A DNA stretch of 64,000 nt. Source: Liolophura sinensis (lineage: Eukaryota > Mollusca > Polyplacophora > Chitonida > Chitonidae). The stretch is from NCBI RefSeq assembly GCF_032854445.1, contig NC_088301.1, positions 30,364,402 through 30,428,401 on the forward strand, read 5' to 3'. The translations under genes were made by a program, and so were the position numbers. Under the pieces are notes generated by a model, which was not told the origin of the DNA, made no database searches, and worked only from the letters and a program-made list of their open reading frames with translations. Positions 26,301 through 36,500 of the stretch are shown in pieces. Positions within the stretch are counted from its first letter, which is position 1. Each line of letters starts with the position of its first letter.

Positions 26301-29300
26301 CGACTTCGCTAATGTCCAGGTAACCACACACCATTTGATAAGACTCTATTTCTAATGAGCTGTGCAACAACTTGCAACTTTTAGGGACACATGTTCAATT
26401 AAGTGTATGTGTGGATGTGTATGTACAGTACCCATATACAAGATTTGTTGATATTCATGTACCTGAACTGTTGTTACGGTGTAATGCTTTCCTGTTTACA
26501 TGGTGTTTACTGACACACTTGTAACAGATGGTTTCCGAAAGTCTATATTTCAGATTGTACTTCAAGTTTTAGCATGTGTGCTTACCCCACTGTGGTGTTT
26601 CATTTTTTCTTTTAGTATGAATGAAGTAAACTAATCAGCATTACTGTAACGGTAAAGGGCATAGTCAGATTATTAGCTGAAAAGTGTGCTTGTTACAATT
26701 TAACCTGTGCCGTACTTACCTGTAGGGGTCAATGATGTTTTGCTCATGTGATTGTCAGGAACAAGCCTCGTGGGTGTGTCAGTGTGAGGATGCTGTGGTC
26801 CATCAGTTAGAACAGGACTTTAAGAAGACACTACAGCAGCAGAATACTCTGGAGGAGTGGGCAGTCTGGTTAGAAGGAGTGGTAAACCAGGTTCTGAAGC
26901 CACATGAAGGCAGCCCCAACTTCCCCAAGGCAGCTAGGCAGTTCTTGCTCAAATGGTCCTTCTACAGGTAATGCAACATAGGGACACAACTGCCAGTTCT
27001 CCAGAGAGATTTCTTAAACCATTGATATCTACTTGTAATGTATCTTCACCACAATAGGCCAGTTAGCTCATGAACATACAGTGCATTGTAAATTCAGAAA
27101 TGCATGATGAAGAGGTGAATAGGATGGTCGGGAGAGAAAACATGATAATGAGGAGCCATTGGCCTTCGTGTATATCATAAGATCATAACAGTTTTTGTTT
27201 GGTACTCTTTTGTGTATTAGATTCCATGTCAAGGTAAATTGCTTGTCGGTCACTGACAAGTGATAAATTGTGGTTAGCATACCAACTCTTTGACCCCCTT
27301 TCTCTGGTCAGTTGTTAGCTTTAAACACAGTGTCTCCAAAACTGTATGCTGGGCAATAATGCATCCAACCTTGTGTGGTTGGGAAACTCAAGTGTGATGA
27401 GCTGCAGAGCAGAGAGGTTTTGGTTAGCAATGCTTTTTGTTCATTTTCTGTTTTGAGTAGACTTTTATATAGTTCTCCTTTTGCCATTTACAGCTCAATG
27501 GTAATCCGAGACTTAACCCTTCGTAGTGCTGCATCATTTGGATCATTTCACCTAATTCGCTTACTGTATGATGAGTTCATGTTTTACCTGGTGGAGCACA
27601 AGGTGGCTGCAGCTACTGGTGAAACCCCCATAGCTGTCATGGGCGAAGTCAGGCAGGTAAGAAACAGTGTTGGAATAATAATCTCACCTCCAAAGCTGCA
27701 ACAGAGATGAACAAAAAAAGATTGGGTCAAAATTATAACAGTGCTCATGTGGTCATGACGTTAGGTGCTTGCCTTTTAATCACTCAAACACATCCAGTGT
27801 TGTTGCCGTTACGCTTTTGGTGTATGCATGTATGTAATTTTTCAACCTTTTTGCATATTCGCAAGGTGTTCATCCAAACATATTCAGTGCTCCAGATAAG
27901 GAGCGTATCGGCGTAATTTACACCTCCAAATGTTACCAATATGCATATAAGTGAAAAAATAGGAGTAACAAATACGCCTCGAAAAATTAAGATATACATG
28001 AGTTCCTTAAATAGCTTACATACATGTTATTTCTTGTTGATGAGCAGACTCACTGGCGAGTTGAATATGGGTAAAACTGTGCACAGTCACAATACTTCGC
28101 GTTTGACTAGTACAGTGTCGGGGAAACGTGGATTGATTATAAATCACTAGCGAGGTTTGAGTTGCGACCATTGTCAAGCATAAGGATGCTGAACTTTTGA
28201 GATTTTCCAGGGAGTTTTGGTACCCAAAAGCAGCAGCAAACAACCAAAGACAAGCTGGAGTGTGTTAGAAAATATTAAAACAATAAGACCGGCATGGAAA
28301 TTCTAAATCTTCGTAAACCTTCACAAATTCCTGTACAGATCATGCTCTTGTTGAATACTGCTAAATGTGATAACTTGCATACTAACTATCCCTAAGCTTT
28401 TTATGTGCATTATTTGTAAACTTTATGTTTACAAATACAAGACTGTTTTCACGAAATATTGTGACTCGCAAGAAGTGTGTAATAGTAATTTGAGCCCATC
28501 GATTTGTGAACAGGCATGTACTGGTTTGTTCCATGTAAGTTTAAGTTTTTTGCCAAAACAAAATCCTCATCTGTATTTTAAATGCTGTGATAAAAAAAAT
28601 TTCTATTATAATTAAATAAAAAAAAAATCCAGTATGAAACAAGTGACCTGAAATAGTTTTGGTCTAGCTAGTAGTATTCTGAACATTTATTCAGTATCCT
28701 ACCGGTAGCAATAGGAAACAGGACATTAATGCTTTTTTTCTAGACATGGTCTTGAAAGGTCACCATTTTCTTACTGTTAGAGCATCTATCAGGTGCAGAA
28801 GATTGCGTCTCCATAGTTTGAAACTATACTCAGATGATCATTAACATGTAACACAACTTTAACTCTACGATTTGTCAAAAGAAGAAAAAAAAAAAAGAAA
28901 AACAAACATTTTAGTCAGAACCCATTAAAATTTCCTAGTACTCAGTCAAAATGGCCACATGTGGGTCCAAGGGACTCACTCTACTGAATACCAGTATGAC
29001 AGATTATGGTCGCTGTAGGCACGTCAGTTTTACCAATGAGGATCAAAATCATAAGGACAATGCTGATAAAGAATAGACTGAAGGGTTGTCTCTGATTAGA
29101 CACAACTCCTAAGATATAAGCCAGTACTCTGCTCAGATTTGGAGAAGTACTGTACTGCCACAAGAATATATTTATTTGCAGCGCTGATATTCTGAAGGCA
29201 TTATTCTGTGTTGACTGGTAAAACTGTACTTTTTGTGAAGCCCTGAAATTGGCCAGTCCAACCAATGTAGGTTTGTCTTCAAACTAAATTAAAAATATGC

Positions 29301-29935
29301 CTAAATTGCACTGAAAGTTACTCATTTTTGTATTTTAGCCAGGTTCTAGGCAGTCATCAGAGAAAAGCCAGAAAATAACACTTAATCATTGTGTGAGAGT
29401 CATATTGCATGGAAATGCTTGTGGAAATCTCTGTTTATTGAGTGCAGTACTATTTGTTTTTCAGTTCATTGACTTAGGAAGTGCTGTAGCTATGAGTTCA
29501 TTAGAGGCTGAGCTGCCTGCCTTGAAGCCAAACACAGCACCTTCTGCTACAGTGGCCTCTTCCCCAGGGGCTACCCTTTTAACCCAACTCACAACGGCTG
29601 CCCCTTCCACCCTGGCGAACACACACAGTCTGTTCACGGGCAATGTTAATACTACCCAAGGACTGACTAACCTACCTGCCACGGTACGGGTAACCACTGT
29701 GCCCAGCACTGCTCCCTCTGCTGCCACCACTCATGGTGGTACATCAATCATCTCTGCTAATGCTGCAGCCAGACAAGCCTCCAACAGTGGTATGCCCAAC
29801 AACACCACCACAGTCACAGTACTGGCTTCTGGGGCTACAAACATGCAAGGTGCCAAGACCATTGTAGTTCTGCCAGTATCTGCCGCATCAGGAGCTGGTG
29901 AGCCTACCATTGTCAAGAGAATGAAGACAGAATAG
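11656..29935 (+). CDS. RFX1/2/3 homolog: RFX1/2/3-type transcription factor, 15 coding exons
   Basis: Coding exons: 11656-11727, 13214-13388, 16119-16251, 16897-16978, 17171-17308, 19768-19949, 20113-20229, 21591-21819, 24274-24365, 24779-24933, 25843-25940, 26170-26319, 26759-26967, 27494-27656 and 29465-29935. All junctions are GT-AG, the phases agree throughout, and the total of 2,466 nt gives 821 residues plus TAG. Order along the protein: Gln/Thr-rich N-terminus (1-200), RFX winged-helix DNA-binding domain (about 201-278), linker, conserved B/C regions, then the extended dimerisation region (about 490-660), and a Ser/Thr/Ala-rich tail. RFX1-3 proteins bind X-boxes as dimers in the nucleus and in animals drive cilia genes, among others. 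Only one member of the group is seen here, as expected for a non-vertebrate. An acceptor-like TAG just before the ATG suggests a non-coding upstream exon. Confidence 0.95.
12657..12731 (+). repeat. (TA)n microsatellite
   Basis: About 75 bp of almost pure TA dinucleotides, interrupted near the middle by TATGTATATGTATG. It lies in RFX intron 1. Confidence 0.95.
15515..15560 (+). repeat. SINE-A tail fragment
   Basis: Matches the 3' end of the SINE-A family (ATAACTGAAATATTCTT..TACGGTGTAAAACAC), with no head present. It lies in RFX intron 2. Confidence 0.6.
18195..18300 (+). repeat. SINE-B tail fragment
   Basis: The segment ACATGCACTCTAATGATCCC..TCATATCACTGAAAAATTGTTAAGCATGACGTTAAATCCCAAGCAC matches the end of the SINE-B copy at 21,137-21,475. 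No tRNA-like head is present. It lies in RFX intron 5. Confidence 0.65.
19768..20229 (+). CDS. RFX1/2/3 homolog: RFX gene, exons 6-7: winged-helix DNA-binding domain
   Basis: Exon 6 (19768-19949) starts [20 protein letters not shown] and ends within RTRRLGTR. Exon 7 (20113-20229) continues [13 protein letters not shown]. This is the RFX DNA-binding domain, nearly identical to the animal RFX1/2/3 consensus, including the [17 protein letters not shown] recognition and wing region. The codon for Arg in GTRGN is split across the intron (AG|G). The match is strong enough to assign the RFX1/2/3 group rather than RFX4/6/8, RFX5/7 or RFXDC-type proteins. Confidence 0.97.
20781..21050 (+). repeat. SINE-A, full-length copy with target-site duplication
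   Basis: About 270 bp in RFX intron 7. The head is tRNA-like: an A-box in TGGCTCAGCTGGTTAGCGCG and a B-box-like GTGAGTTCAAGAC. A middle block follows (GTGGGTTTCCCCCGGGCTCT, CCACCATAATGCGGGCCG), then the tail AGTGAAATATTCTTGAGTA..GGCGTAAAACACCAATC and an (AAATA)n end. It is flanked by a 15-bp direct repeat with one mismatch (20766-20780 and 21051-21065, CAACATAATATGAAG). That is typical of target-primed retroposition. Confidence 0.92.
21137..21475 (+). repeat. SINE-B, near full-length copy
   Basis: About 340 bp, also in RFX intron 7. The tRNA-like head has TAGCTTAGTTGGTAGAGCGC and GAGTTGAACCTGG, followed by GTCAGGTAAC, GGAAGTTGTAGCTTC, CCAGTATCAGTATAATGG and CTAGATAAA, and ends in ACTCACTCACTCAC. 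Other copies lie at 34,962-35,228, 36,490-36,700 and (reverse strand) 62,750-62,890. I see no clear target-site duplication. Confidence 0.85.
21591..27656 (+). CDS. RFX1/2/3 homolog: RFX gene, exons 8-14: B, C and dimerisation regions
   Basis: Exon 8 carries a His/Gln-rich stretch and IPNFGEVDL. Exon 9 encodes [19 protein letters not shown]. Exon 10 ends [10 protein letters not shown]. Exon 11 has [16 protein letters not shown]. Exon 12 has [20 protein letters not shown]. Exon 13 has [13 protein letters not shown] and ends [15 protein letters not shown]. Exon 14 has [20 protein letters not shown] and [14 protein letters not shown]. These are the conserved blocks of RFX1-3 in the right order, with no stop or frameshift. 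The C-terminal blocks form the extended dimerisation domain known in this group. Confidence 0.96.
23555..23970. repeat. Foldback (long inverted repeat) element in RFX intron 8
   Basis: The left arm (about 23,555-23,700) and right arm (about 23,838-23,970) are imperfect inverted repeats over about 130 bp. The left arm's CACAAATATACTTTCATTTATT mirrors AATAAATGAAAGTATTTTTATGC at the right end. GAGAATGTTAAAAG, GTGGGCTTTA and AGTTTAGGAACTCTGA on the left pair with CAACACTCTC, TAAAGCCCAC and CAGAGTTCCTA on the right. The middle is unrelated and non-coding. This is a MITE-like or foldback transposon. Confidence 0.7.
24091..24175 (+). repeat. 80-bp repeat shared with RFX intron 10
   Basis: Starting ACCTCAAGTTGATAAATTAT, this block is about 95% identical to 25,084-25,165. 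It lies in RFX intron 8, and its partner lies inside the element at 24,991-25,542. Confidence 0.85.
24991..25542. mobile_element. MITE-like element with about 22-bp terminal inverted repeats
   Basis: The left end TTGAAGGAGAAGAAAATTTA is the near-exact reverse complement of the right end TAAGTTTTCTTCTCCTTTAA (25,523-25,542). The element is about 550 bp, has no transposase, and contains the block shared with 24,091-24,175. It lies wholly within RFX intron 10. No clear target-site duplication was seen, so the superfamily is not assigned. Confidence 0.65.
27830..27890 (+). repeat. Interspersed repeat R1, partial copy
   Basis: AATTTTTCAACCTTTTTGCAT..CAAGGTGTTCATCCAAACAT matches the first 60 bp of the repeat at 60,640-60,850 and 1,641-1,860. 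It lies in RFX intron 14. Confidence 0.55.
29140..29330 (+). repeat. Interspersed repeat R1, copy 3
   Basis: Lies in RFX intron 14 shortly before the last exon. GCATTATTCTGTGTTGACTG, GTGAAGCCCTGAAATTGGCC and GCACTGAAAGTTACTC align with the copies at 1,641-1,860 and 60,640-60,850. Confidence 0.65.
29465..29935 (+). CDS. RFX1/2/3 homolog: RFX gene, exon 15: Ser/Thr/Ala-rich C-terminal tail
   Basis: The last coding exon follows an acceptor (TTTTTCAG) and starts [20 protein letters not shown]. It encodes 156 residues rich in Ala, Thr, Ser and Pro, with runs such as TTAAPST and NNTTTVTV, and ends KRMKTE. Vertebrate RFX1-3 tails here are mainly acidic and poorly conserved, so this tail is lineage-specific in sequence. 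Confidence 0.85.
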   Translation, partial: FIDLGSAVAMSSLEAELPALKPNTAPSATVASSPGATLLTQLTTAAPSTLANTHSLFTGNVNTTQGLTNLPATVRVTTVPSTAPSAATTHGGTSIISANAAARQASNSGMPNNTTTVTVLASGATNMQGAKTIVVLPVSAASGAGEPTIVKRMKTE

Positions 29936-32760
29936 CAGTGCATCGATATCTAGTGATGAGAATATGTGGGCATTAGGTCCTGTGATCTGACTGGCCGTTG
30001 TTCCAAGCACCTAGTCCAAGTAATGATGACAATATTATTTTACCCGATATTTTTGGACACAAATTCCTGCTGAAAATTGGCTGTGCCAGTGTTTTTAATG
30101 GCCTGATCTAGTTGTTATATTTATATATACATATATATTTCTGAGATGGTCCAGGAATTCCTTATGGTTCAGGTTACATGTAAAAAGGATTATTTTATTG
30201 GCCACCAAGGTTGTCTTTTGTTGATTCACCGATGGAAATCCCTTAATAAAACAGCAGGCTGCATGATTTATTGAAAGAGGTATTACCGTGTGCTTTGGAT
30301 TAAGCCATTTATTGTCAAGTGTAGATAGTGTTTGTAGATTTGACCTCTCACCGGTATCTTGGCATGAACCTCTTTGGTCAGTAGTTATTTTAGTTTTAAA
30401 TATTGTTGCTTCAATTATGCCAGATTTAAAATGCCATGACAACCAGGAATGGTAGTGCTTGAATATATGTAAATAAGTGTTCTAACCCAGTGTAGTATAA
30501 GCATGAACAATTAAGTTATGTGAAGAACTGTCTTAGTGAGCAGTTACTGTAGCTAGTTATTCCCAATGCACAAAAACTTTGCTTGATCTCGTATGAACTT
30601 GTACTATACTTGTATGAGCTATGAAGGGTTACATTTAGGTACACCAAGCTCTGGGTAATGCATGTATGTGTAAATGAAGATTACAGATTATAAATAGTGA
30701 CTTACAGACATTCATCATAATGAAAACCTAGTCGTGTTAATGTGGACTTTGTACAGGCCATGAGTTTTGATGTCATTGTTCATGAATTGTCTGCTGTTGT
30801 ATAAATTCCTGCTTTGTACATAGTATCGTATGTATAGACATGATGGATGTAGAAAGCTTGTATATTTCACTGTTTCTCATTCCTTTATTTTTCCAGGGCA
30901 GGGGGTATTATTATTATTTTTTTGGACAGATTTGTATTTTCACTTCCCACGCAAACCAATTTCTGTGATCACCTCTACCCCTGACCCTGTTCTTGTTGCT
31001 CGCATTTCCATGGCAATTGTGTTTGCACTTCGGATCTTGACATCAACTTTTCTATATGTAGACAGCATGTCATTACATTAGTAGTGGAATAAAGGTTGGG
31101 TCTCTGAGTGTAAAGTCAGGTGCCGGTAATACCTGAATTTTTTAGAATAAAATGTCCCTCAGGCCTTCACAAAGTTAATTTTTAGAGCGAATTCTTGTAC
31201 TTGATTATACTGGGGCACCTTCATCTCAAGTAGAAACTGTATAAGATGAACATTGACAGGCAATACTTTTCTGAGTTACGCCCGTTGGGTGGAATGGTCC
31301 ATGGTATTTTCGAATACCTGAGGGCAATGGTCAGTTCAGTGGGATACTCTGCCGGATTGCATCAGTTTTGGTGAGTGTGACGTGCTGGTATGTATTTGTT
31401 GCCGTGAAGAATATGGTAGCAAAAAAATTGAGCTGTTAGAAGTAATCACCCCTCTGTTCATCAGTCTGAGTGATGTGTTTGAGCAGATAATTTATGGGAA
31501 TTTTTGTTTATTTATTTATTATTTTTTGTTTCGTTTTTAAAGCTCTTGCATCACCGTAGTTGAGTGCAGAAACAACTCAGTTAATAAAAGAGAATGTTAG
31601 CAACGATATTAAAATGTGCATCCAGTATGTGAGAAGGCACTGCTGGTAAGCTCCTGAATATCTATCATGCTTTCTCTGTCTTACCTATCCTGTGTACATA
31701 CATGATGGACTGTTTTAGGATCCTCATCCCAGTCTTGTTGCCTTAAATCCATGACACCTGCATGGCCGCAGCATGTTGAAACATTGTGATGTGTTACCAT
31801 GTGAGCATTGTATTGTACTGGTAGAATAGATAAATGAACTATTATTTACTATGAAGAAATCCATCCATTCCCTGTATTTCATTATTTAATTTAATCGCAC
31901 TCTACTCTTTAGCAGAAAGTTGAATACAGTTCAAACCAGTTTGGTGGGAGTTAGAAAAGAGTAACTCTTGGAGGATTTAGTGGCCCACATTTTACCCGGC
32001 AATGAACTAACACTTTCTAGATATCCACTTTTCAGTCGGAGATTGTATGAAAGACTGGTCATAGTTTTGACTCATCCATATGATCATTTCAAACTGGGCT
32101 GTCGGCTGCATATGGATGAAATACTGCCAAAGTGGTGCGTAACCCGAATCATTCATTGAAATGGGTGGCGCAAACGGTAGGAGGAGACAGTTTGAAGAAT
32201 GCACTTTTGCGGTAAACCATGTAAAATGTCTGTCTCGTAACAAGAGAAGATTTAGAGTGATTGGGTGATTGTTTCACTCTAGTGGTACACTGCTGCTGTT
32301 GATTTGTCTGTACATTAGCCATGGTTTCACCAGTGCAACACACGAAACTTATTTTGAATCACTTGTCACCCCATCAGTTTTACCATAAAGCTACTGAACG
32401 CAAGACCATGTCACATCTCGTGAAGGTATCCATCGGGTGACAAGATACATGAGAAAGCAAAGAAGCCTGCTGCGTTGTAGTTGTGGCTTTTCAAGGACGG
32501 TTTCACTGGTGATTCTGGGTGGATGTTTTTCCAAAGATTTTCGTGAAAATCATAAATCGTTGTTGGAATATCTTGTACATCTGTTGCTAAATATATTACA
32601 CTGGTTGGTCGTTACTTCAGCACTGTGGTCTACTGTATTCTAAATTTTGATCGACAACCGCCCGATTCAAGGATGTACTAAATGAAGTAATATATATATT
32701 TTTTTGATTGAACGATTGTACCTGTATAAAGTAATTCAGTATTCAATAAATAATACGAGT
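29936..32760 (+). other. RFX 3' untranslated region and downstream flank (inferred)
   Basis: No further coding exon is seen. Candidate poly(A) signals AATAAA lie near 30,245, 31,089 and 32,743. The last is followed by a GT/T-rich stretch (TTTTTGTGGTGTCCTTTGG) suited to 3'-end formation. Which one is used cannot be read from the sequence. A long 3' UTR of up to about 2.8 kb is possible. Confidence 0.45.
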
Positions 32761-33189
32761 TCACTATTGTTTTAATTCCCTCTTTTTGTGGTGTCCTTTG
32801 GAGGGAAAGTGGGATGGTAAAAAGACACAGTATATTTGTATATAGTCGAGTGATGTATATTTTCAGAATGAATTCGTCATGATTATATTTTTATTAGCTC
32901 ACCTGCACAAAGAACAGACGTATCTTATGTAATACTTTGAGCGTCGGCGTCGAATAACGGCGAATGCTGAGATGAATGTTCAGGATAATAGGTTAAAAAG
33001 TACTGCACATATTAAGCTCAGGTTTTGTATACATGTGAATCACGAGGGGGTGTTCCATTGCCGATGCTCTGCATGTTGATCACTGTAAGTTACAAAAACT
33101 AAGCAAATTACTATTTTCAGAACGTCGCTTAACAAACCAGAATTCTAAACAGTCCCAGTTTAAGGAGCAGCGATGTTAACCTGAATGTG

Positions 33190-33335
33190 AACCCACGCTG
33201 GCTTCCTCGTATACGTTGGAAGGTCTGTTAGCAACATGCAGATCGAATTGCGTTTCCTCCCATTATAATGCTAGCCACCGTCGTATCGGCCCCAAGTTTA
33301 ATTTTGTGAGCTCGGCGTAATAAATACAGAAATCA
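33190..33335 (+). repeat. SINE-A, degraded copy
   Basis: Diverged middle and tail of SINE-A (GGAAGGTCTGTTAGCAAC, CCCATTATAATGCTAGCC, CGGCGTAATAAATA). The head is not recognisable. Confidence 0.6.
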
Positions 33336-33547
33336 GTGTGAACCTTCATACCAAAAAGGAAATCTGAAGCTTGTGTTGTGCATGCATGGCCACGTCGTTA
33401 AACTTGATATTTTAATGGGTTTTTTTTTTGTCACGGAAAGCATAAATTTTATCAAAATATGTATAGCCATGCAATCATTTAGGTATAGAAGAGACACTTT
33501 TATTATATTTTTTTATATTATTTAAGTGGAGTAAATGGTATTATCAT

Positions 33548-36500
33548 TTACACAGAAGGATAGGCCTTGTGGACTGCATCTAAACAGCTTGTGACCACGT
33601 TTCTGGATCCCACGCATGCGTAAGAGGTGTAGACCATGTGTTTTGTTGTACCGTCTGGGAACGGGTTTTTCCGGAAGACAACGTTCAGTTTGTTTGTACC
33701 GGAAGCGAAATTGGTTCCGAATGACTTGGCGTCGTAATACTGGAACTCGTCGCTGTCTTGACCGCTTGGGGCGTATAGTCCCATGGCATGACGACCGTCA
33801 GACGTTGCCAGAACGGTAGGCCTCCTGTTGCTGTTGAATGTGTGTGCTTTCCTTGTGGTTAAATCGTAGTTAAGCAAAACGTTGAAGTCACTCGTCATAT
33901 AGCAGGCGGGGGATTCCAAATTAATTCCTGTGTACCCATCTGGCCAGTGTCCCCCAAGAGTAAAGTTCGATACGAATTTGATACAGTTGTCCAGCCCTGC
34001 GCACCCAATGGTGACGGTCTTGGAAAACTGGTGTTTATACACGGTGTTTTTGTTGAGAGCTGGTTTGTCGTGACCACATGGACCATGGCCCGGCCGTGTT
34101 TGTTTGGTACCAGGTCTCAACCAAAATGCTGGGTAATTCTGAAATTGTCGAAAATTAATGTCACATTTGAATTTAACAAAAATGTGCATGGCTTATATAA
34201 AACGAAACAATATATAGTTGTACTAAAAACGGACGCTTTTATTTAACAGTATGCTCTTTCCTTTTCTTCACATTTATTGAACACACGTTTGTGTTGGGTT
34301 AATGCACTTCTGTGTTGGGGTAACTTTTGTGTTGAACAAGACCAGTGTATTTTGCGTGTGTGCCTGAGCAGCTAAGTTATACCCGCAGAATTTCGTTAGC
34401 TTTCGCTCTGTATTTCATCGTCTATTTACATCTAAAAGGAAAGCTACAGTTCTCTGCGGGAACTAGGGATGCCGAATGTGCAGCTATATATGTATACTGC
34501 TAATACGAATCCGTTCATAACACATTCAAATTATAAAAGTTCAGCTACGCTAGAACTCCTCTAAGAAGTTCGATTGTAGGACAGAGGGTTAGGACAGAAA
34601 TGTCCTAGACTTAAGTTGTGTGTGCGGGTTGGTCCCTATTAGAAATGTATATCAATTCCACGTACAAGTTCGTAAGAAAACGCATGCAATCTGCTGAAAT
34701 GCTAACCGCTGTTTCCATGGTGTTTTGATGTGCTCTGACATGAAGGACTGTGGACTTTGTGGTGTCGTGAATGGCGTCGTCTCTGCCGCCGGCCTCTGTG
34801 GGGTTGAAGCATTCACCCCATGGATGGGTGTTCATAGCCATCTGCATTTCACGCCCGTGATCCCAACTGCAAAGTAACAACTTTTTTGTACCATGTATAT
34901 ATACATACCTTATAACTATTTTATAGTTTTATAGCCTAATGAATTAGAAACAGAGGTTATCGGCCCCCTTTGCCCAGTTAGTAGAGCGTCCCTTTTTGAG
35001 GCGCGAGATACAGGGTCAATCCTGGGTCGGGTCATATCTAAGTCTTTAAAGAAAGGAAGTTGTAGCTTCCTCGCTAAATTGGCGTTCGGTATTATGGGGG
35101 AAGTTCTACGACTGGTTGACTCGTATCAGTATAATGGATCAGGTGGGGCGATTTACTTGCCTCCAGTAAGTCGCTCTAGATAAAGGAGCGGTGGACGACA
35201 TTAAACTTCAAAAATCACTCACTCACTCTAACAAAGGCTCAGTATGCTTTCTTCAGAAAGTATACAGATCATTCGAATCTGTCGATTCTACGCTATGTCG
35301 AAAAACACCTGGGTTTCCGATACGAGTGAAAAGTAACGTAATCACCAGTCAATGAACGCTCCTCATGAGCAAAATACCTTGGCGGACAGGTATAAATGTT
35401 CATAGGTCTAGGTGGAGGGTTGTCTCATTCATAAAAAATACATAGAGACAGGGTGTTGACCAGAGACTCAGCATTTTCAATGATATAAAAAAAAAACTGC
35501 TTCAGCAATACCTGGCGTCACCTATTGCCCACAAGTGAAACGTAAATAGTTTCGATACTTAAAACCCGATCTCTGTCAACGAATTTGGTCAAATTTGGCC
35601 CGTATTCACCTTCCCGTTTCGTTCAGTCACTATACTATACGATGACAACATGTAACGCCTTACGATGATAACATGTAACGGCTTACGATGATTCCTGTTC
35701 ATTGTGATATAAGATTTGTGAGCTCTTTCAGCAGAGGTAGCACGCAGATGGTTGTCCAGCTAAAGTTCGACCTCCTCAGCTAGGGATTGCCGAGTAACCA
35801 CTCAGACTGGAATGAATGAATGAATGGCTTAACGCCACATCGTTCAAACTTGAGGAAGGACAGATACTTGAACTATATTATAAAGCGGAGGGGCATATGC
35901 GTACTACAGTAACTTCATTATTTATTTAATTGATTGTAGTGTTTTGTGCTCCGCGGAAAGCTTTTGACTCATACTAAGGCAGAGTATGAGTGGCATGGTT
36001 GGTGAAAATCCGAGTGCCCGGTGTAAACCACCGCTCTCGCCAGTTGCTTAATGGTGAATCTCCTGACTTCAAGCCGTAGTCAAACTAGCGAACGAGTCTT
36101 CAGCATCAGGTTTAGTCTGTGGGCTGATCGGATGCCATGAAAAGAACACTTAATCGAATGAGCCATATAGGTCCCTGCAAACCCTACGCTCGCTTTATCT
36201 GGCATTTTTCAAGTCTTTGTGCACGTGTATAACCATGACAGGCGTTATGCAATGACACACCCCAAAAAATTCAAATAAATAACCGGCACGAGAATTAGCG
36301 TAGTGTATAAATACCAAATGATCCTCGCCCTGGGCCTGGTTTTCATGAAACGCACTTCATGTTAGGTAAGTTCTTAACTACGGTGGCAATATATTTTGTA
36401 GCGATATAAAGTGCACTTAACACTAAGTACGCTTCATGAAACCGGCCCCAAGTTATACTCAAGTTTTAGAAACGGCTCTACATACAATTATGTGCGTGGT

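Noticed and set aside
31968..32643. Short open frames downstream of RFX
   Set aside because: They lie in the probable 3' UTR, with no homology or splice support.
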